Positions 6,682 through 8,404 of a stretch of 8,404 nt of DNA are shown piece after piece (positions within the stretch are counted from its first letter, which is position 1; the number at the start of each line of letters is the position of its first letter). The stretch spans positions 3,408 through 11,811 of the forward strand of contig PMKG01000226.1 in assembly GCA_003157675.1 (NCBI GenBank). The letters are read 5' to 3'. The DNA comes from Acidobacteriota bacterium. Lineage in GTDB: Bacteria; Acidobacteriota; Vicinamibacteria; Vicinamibacterales; Fen-181. Position numbers and translations under genes: made by a program. The notes below the pieces were generated by a model. It did not search any database. It was given only the letters and a program-made list of their open reading frames with translations, and had not been told where the DNA came from.

Positions 6682-7614
6682 ATGAGCGTGTTCGGTCGGA
6701 TTCGTGACAGCCTCTCCCGCACCACCCAGCAAATCGTCCAGCGGTTCGACGCGATCGTTCAGCGCGCCGACGCGCCTGAGCGCCGGATGCGCGAGGTCGA
6801 CGTCGCGACGCTCGACGCGCTCGAGGAGCTGCTGATCTCGGCCGACGTCGGCCTTCCCGCCACCAGCCGCATCGTCGCCGCCGTCAGGGCTCGCGCGCGC
6901 CACGGAGAATCCTTGCGCGATTTGGTGAAGCAGGAAATCAGATCGGTGTTCGACAGCGTGGAGGAGCGGCCATCCTCGCCGGCCGAATCCGCGCCGCCCC
7001 GCGTCGTGCTGGTCGTCGGCGTCAACGGCACAGGCAAGACGACCACCGTCGGCAAGCTGGCGAACCTCTACAGGAAATCGGGTGCGACGCCGCTCGTGTG
7101 CGCGGCCGACACGTTCCGCGCGGCGGCCGTCGAGCAGCTCGAGATCTGGGCCTGCCGCGCCGGCGTGGACATCGTCCGCGCCAAGGAGGGAGCCGACCCG
7201 GCGGCGGTGGTGTTCGACGCCGTGTCGTCGGGCAAGGCCCGCGGTCGCGACCCGATCCTGATCGACACGGCGGGGCGGATCCACACGCGCGTGAACCTGA
7301 TGAACGAGCTCGAGAAGATCCGTCGCATCGCCGGCCGGGAAGTGCCCGGCGCGCCGCACGACGTGCTGCTCGTGCTCGACGCCACGGTGGGGCAGAACGG
7401 GCTGTCGCAAGCACGCGAGTTCACCAGCGTGGCGGGGGTGAACGGCATCGTGCTGGCGAAACTGGACGGCACGGCCAAGGGCGGAGTGGCCGTCGCGATC
7501 GCGCACGACCTCCGCCTTCCGATCCGCTACGTCGGTGTCGGCGAAGCGATCGACGACCTCGTGCCGTTCTCGGCCGCGGAGTACGTCGACGCGCTCTTCG
7601 AAGAGAAGTGGTAG
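6682..7614 (+). CDS. ftsY: signal recognition particle receptor FtsY
   Basis: FtsY is the membrane-associated SRP receptor GTPase that docks SRP-ribosome complexes at the Sec translocon. The 310-residue product has the helical N domain (about 15-95) and the G domain with GVNGTGKTT (113-121, P-loop), DTFRAAAVEQL (the SRP-GTPase insertion region), DTAGR (195-199), AKLDG (259-263, in the place of the usual TKxD) and a C-terminal GVGEAIDDLVPF motif. It lacks the long acidic A domain of E. coli FtsY; only a short amphipathic-looking stretch (MSVFGRIRDSLSRT) precedes the N domain and may provide membrane contact. It begins 12 bases after gpsA and ends 27 bases from the converging HTH gene. Ffh, its partner, starts about 675 bp downstream. 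Confidence 0.98.
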   Translation: MSVFGRIRDSLSRTTQQIVQRFDAIVQRADAPERRMREVDVATLDALEELLISADVGLPATSRIVAAVRARARHGESLRDLVKQEIRSVFDSVEERPSSPAESAPPRVVLVVGVNGTGKTTTVGKLANLYRKSGATPLVCAADTFRAAAVEQLEIWACRAGVDIVRAKEGADPAAVVFDAVSSGKARGRDPILIDTAGRIHTRVNLMNELEKIRRIAGREVPGAPHDVLLVLDATVGQNGLSQAREFTSVAGVNGIVLAKLDGTAKGGVAVAIAHDLRLPIRYVGVGEAIDDLVPFSAAEYVDALFEEKW

Positions 7615-7621
7615 CGTGCCC

Positions 7622-7639
7622 GCCGTAAGCCGTGAGCCG
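7622..7639. repeat. short heptad repeat GCCGTAA-GCCGTGA-GCCG in the ftsY/HTH gap
   Basis: Two heptads of the form GCCGTnA plus a partial third fill most of the 27-bp convergent gap. The unit is the same as the GCCGTCA/TGACGGC heptad at 8122-8195. No hairpin with a T-run is present, so I see no intrinsic terminator for either converging gene. Confidence 0.5.
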
Positions 7640-7641
7640 CC

Positions 7642-8010
7642 CTAGACCCCGTCCGAGAACGGCAGCTTGACCTCGATGTCGCGCTTCTTCGGCACCCGGC
7701 GCTTCTGCCGTTCGGCCAGCTCCTGAGAGACGGCCGTCGAGACCGCGGCCGACAACTCCCTCAGCACGGCACCGACGATCCGGTCCCGCTGAAGCGCGGC
7801 GGTTCGCTCATCGGCCGGCGGGCCGAACAGTTCCCCGACGTCCACGCCCAGCGCAGCGGAGAGCTTTTCGAGGGTCTCGGTGGAGCAGTGACCGCCGTGG
7901 ATCACGTGGCTGACCGTGTCGGGGTGCAGGCCGGCGAGTCGGGCCAACTCGACCTGGGTGACGCCCTGTTCTTCGATCAGGGCCACGACCGCATCGCTCC
8001 ATCGCGCCAT
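7642..8010 (-). CDS. small Cro/CI (XRE)-type helix-turn-helix DNA-binding protein
   Basis: A 122-residue cytoplasmic DNA-binding protein. Residues about 5-62 form a Cro/CI-type HTH: TQVELARLAGLHPDTVSHVI (18-37) is the HTH proper, and STETLEKLSAALGV plus GELF complete the five-helix fold. Residues about 66-100 look like one long helix (RIVGAVLRELSAAVSTAVSQ) that could support dimerisation, followed by a basic KRRVPKKR (103-110) and a short tail. The ATG at 8010 is preceded by GGGAG, a fair Shine-Dalgarno. It is transcribed against ftsY and divergently from ffh. No toxin, phage or restriction gene adjoins it, so a solitary regulator is likeliest, but an antitoxin-like role cannot be excluded. 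Target unknown; it may regulate itself through the palindrome at 8049-8063. Confidence 0.85.
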   Translation of the reverse strand: MARWSDAVVALIEEQGVTQVELARLAGLHPDTVSHVIHGGHCSTETLEKLSAALGVDVGELFGPPADERTAALQRDRIVGAVLRELSAAVSTAVSQELAERQKRRVPKKRDIEVKLPFSDGV

Positions 8011-8043
8011 GGACGCTCCCGGTTCTGTGTAACTTCGTCCCGG

Positions 8044-8072
8044 ATCCTACGGGTCCCACCCGTTCCGAGCAA
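8044..8072 (-). promoter_or_regulatory. candidate promoter of the HTH gene
   Basis: On the minus strand TTGCTC (8072-8067) is followed after 17 bases by TAGGAT (8049-8044), with about 33 bases between the -10 and the ATG. The -35 is weak (three of six) and the -10 four of six. The spacing is ideal and the palindrome at 8049-8063 falls in the spacer. Confidence 0.35.
8049..8063. promoter_or_regulatory. 15-bp palindrome, candidate operator for the HTH protein
   Basis: ACGGGT-CCC-ACCCGT has perfect 6-bp arms and a 3-bp centre, a size and shape typical of Cro/CI-type operators. It occupies the spacer of the candidate HTH-gene promoter, where a bound dimer would block RNA polymerase. A related half-site pair ACCCGG (8089-8094) and CCGGGT (8101-8106) lies about 40 bp towards ffh, and an 8-bp inverted repeat joins CGGGTCCC (8050-8057) with GGGACCCG (8086-8093). 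Confidence 0.45.
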
Positions 8073-8121
8073 GGAGAATCCGCACGGGACCCGGTTTGGC
8101 CCGGGTTGGGGCGGCACGGCG

Positions 8122-8156
8122 GGCTGACGGCTGACGGCCGACGGCTGAAGGCCGGA
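8122..8156. repeat. tandem heptad repeat, five units
   Basis: Five consecutive 7-bp units read GGCTGAC, GGCTGAC, GGCCGAC, GGCTGAA and GGCCGGA. The first two are identical and the others diverge by one to three bases. The unit is the reverse complement of the GCCGTnA heptads found at 7622-7639. The tract lies between the HTH and ffh promoters and has no open frame of its own. Confidence 0.75.
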
Positions 8157-8195
8157 TTGCGCTGTCGTGCTTGACGATGCCGTCAGTCGTCAGCC
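8122..8195. repeat. long imperfect inverted repeat upstream of ffh
   Basis: Bases 8122-8138 pair with 8179-8195: seventeen positions with one non-Watson-Crick pair (G8130 with T8187, a G-U wobble in plus-strand RNA), enclosing about 40 bases. The right arm consists of heptads GTCAGTC and GTCAGCC, the same unit as the left arm in reverse. It ends 13 bp before the ffh -35. It could form a cruciform or an RNA hairpin, or be a dispersed palindromic repeat. Confidence 0.65.
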
Positions 8196-8208
8196 GCCCC
8201 GGGAGCAA

Positions 8209-8237
8209 TTGACAACCGGTCCTCCCCAGACTACGAT
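8209..8237 (+). promoter_or_regulatory. sigma-70-type promoter of ffh
   Basis: A perfect TTGACA (8209-8214) is followed after exactly 17 bases by TACGAT (8232-8237, four of six). The predicted start near 8244 gives a leader of about 46 bases. No clear Shine-Dalgarno lies before the ffh ATG. Confidence 0.72.
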
Positions 8238-8289
8238 AAGGGTTTGCCCGACATGGGGTTAGGGCACGTGTGTCTCGGCGGCCGGCGTC

Positions 8290-8404
8290 ATGTTCGATAC
8301 TCTGAGCGATCGCCTCCAGGACGTCTTCCGGTCTCTCCGCGGAGAGACGCGGCTGACGGAGGCGACCGTCGAGACGGCGCTGCGTGAAATCCGCATGGCG
8401 CTGC
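8290..8404 (+). CDS. ffh: signal recognition particle GTPase Ffh, N-terminal start (cut by window edge)
   Basis: Ffh (SRP54) binds signal peptides with 4.5S RNA and delivers nascent membrane proteins to FtsY. Only the first 38 codons are in the window. The beginning MFDTLSDRLQDVFRSLRG, then LTEATVETALREIRMAL, is the characteristic start of the SRP54 N domain. The G and M domains lie beyond the window. The ATG at 8290 is the conserved start; an ATG at 8252 is out of frame. Confidence 0.95.
   Translation, partial: MFDTLSDRLQDVFRSLRGETRLTEATVETALREIRMAL

Noticed and set aside
5656..7506. 616-codon open frame on the minus strand opposite gpsA and ftsY
   Set aside because: It is antisense to two certain genes; the His/Arg/Asp-rich composition is typical of a high-GC shadow frame.
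7615..7641. Bidirectional terminator between ftsY and the HTH gene
   Set aside because: Only 27 bp, holding heptad repeats; no hairpin followed by a T-run on either strand.
7642..8010. HTH gene as the antitoxin of a toxin-antitoxin pair or part of a defence island
   Set aside because: There is no partner gene on its strand: one side is ftsY and the other is non-coding DNA followed by ffh.
8122..8195. Inverted repeat as a 4.5S (SRP) RNA gene next to ffh
   Set aside because: The conserved SRP RNA loop (GGAA tetraloop and internal loops) is not visible and the stem is built of tandem heptads.
1..8404. NrdR boxes, CRISPR arrays, insertion sequences or tRNA genes
   Set aside because: Looked for by eye on both strands; no paired NrdR-box palindromes, regularly spaced repeats, transposase motifs or cloverleaf with a T-loop were seen.

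Overview
This is a gene-dense, high-GC bacterial chromosome segment made almost entirely of housekeeping genes. The coding sequences are GC-rich at third positions, intergenic gaps are short and many genes overlap by a few bases. Nothing in it is a clear mobile element, CRISPR array, rRNA or tRNA. Protein style and gene order suggest a high-GC Gram-negative-type bacterium. My best guess is Acidobacteriota, perhaps Vicinamibacteria-like, but that is inference from general resemblance and other high-GC phyla are possible.

Layout. Positions 1-488 (minus strand) hold the N-terminal half of purC (purine synthesis), cut by the window edge. A 197-bp divergent promoter region (489-685) separates it from a plus-strand block. 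That block contains a lysylphosphatidylglycerol-synthase-type membrane protein (686-1720), which overlaps nrdR (1717-2175) by GTGA. Next, behind a good sigma-70-type promoter, is an unusual zinc-ribbon plus RDD membrane protein (2287-3204). It is followed by pgpA (3232-3705), cinA (3765-5057), thpR (5084-5668), gpsA (5665-6669) and ftsY (6682-7614). Converging on ftsY from the minus strand is a small Cro/CI-type helix-turn-helix gene (7642-8010). A 279-bp divergent region (8011-8289) with repeats and candidate regulatory sites leads to the start of ffh (8290 to the window end).

How the genes fit together. Three loosely connected themes are visible. One is phospholipid synthesis: gpsA makes glycerol-3-phosphate, pgpA makes phosphatidylglycerol, and the LPTM protein may act on lipids. 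The second is membrane protein targeting: the SRP receptor ftsY and the SRP GTPase ffh lie within 700 bp of each other, with a small regulator between them. The third is nucleotide and cofactor metabolism and its control: purC, nrdR, cinA.

I see no previously undescribed multi-gene system. The items most worth a second look are: (a) -10-like TAnnnT hexamers 6-9 bases before the ATG of cinA, gpsA and ftsY (12 before the LPTM gene), all without Shine-Dalgarno sequences, suggesting leaderless transcripts; (b) heptameric GCCGTnA-type tandem repeats on both sides of the HTH gene, one set forming a long inverted repeat; (c) a 15-bp palindrome lying exactly in the spacer of the candidate HTH promoter, a likely autoregulatory operator; and (d) the zinc-ribbon/linker/RDD fusion protein.
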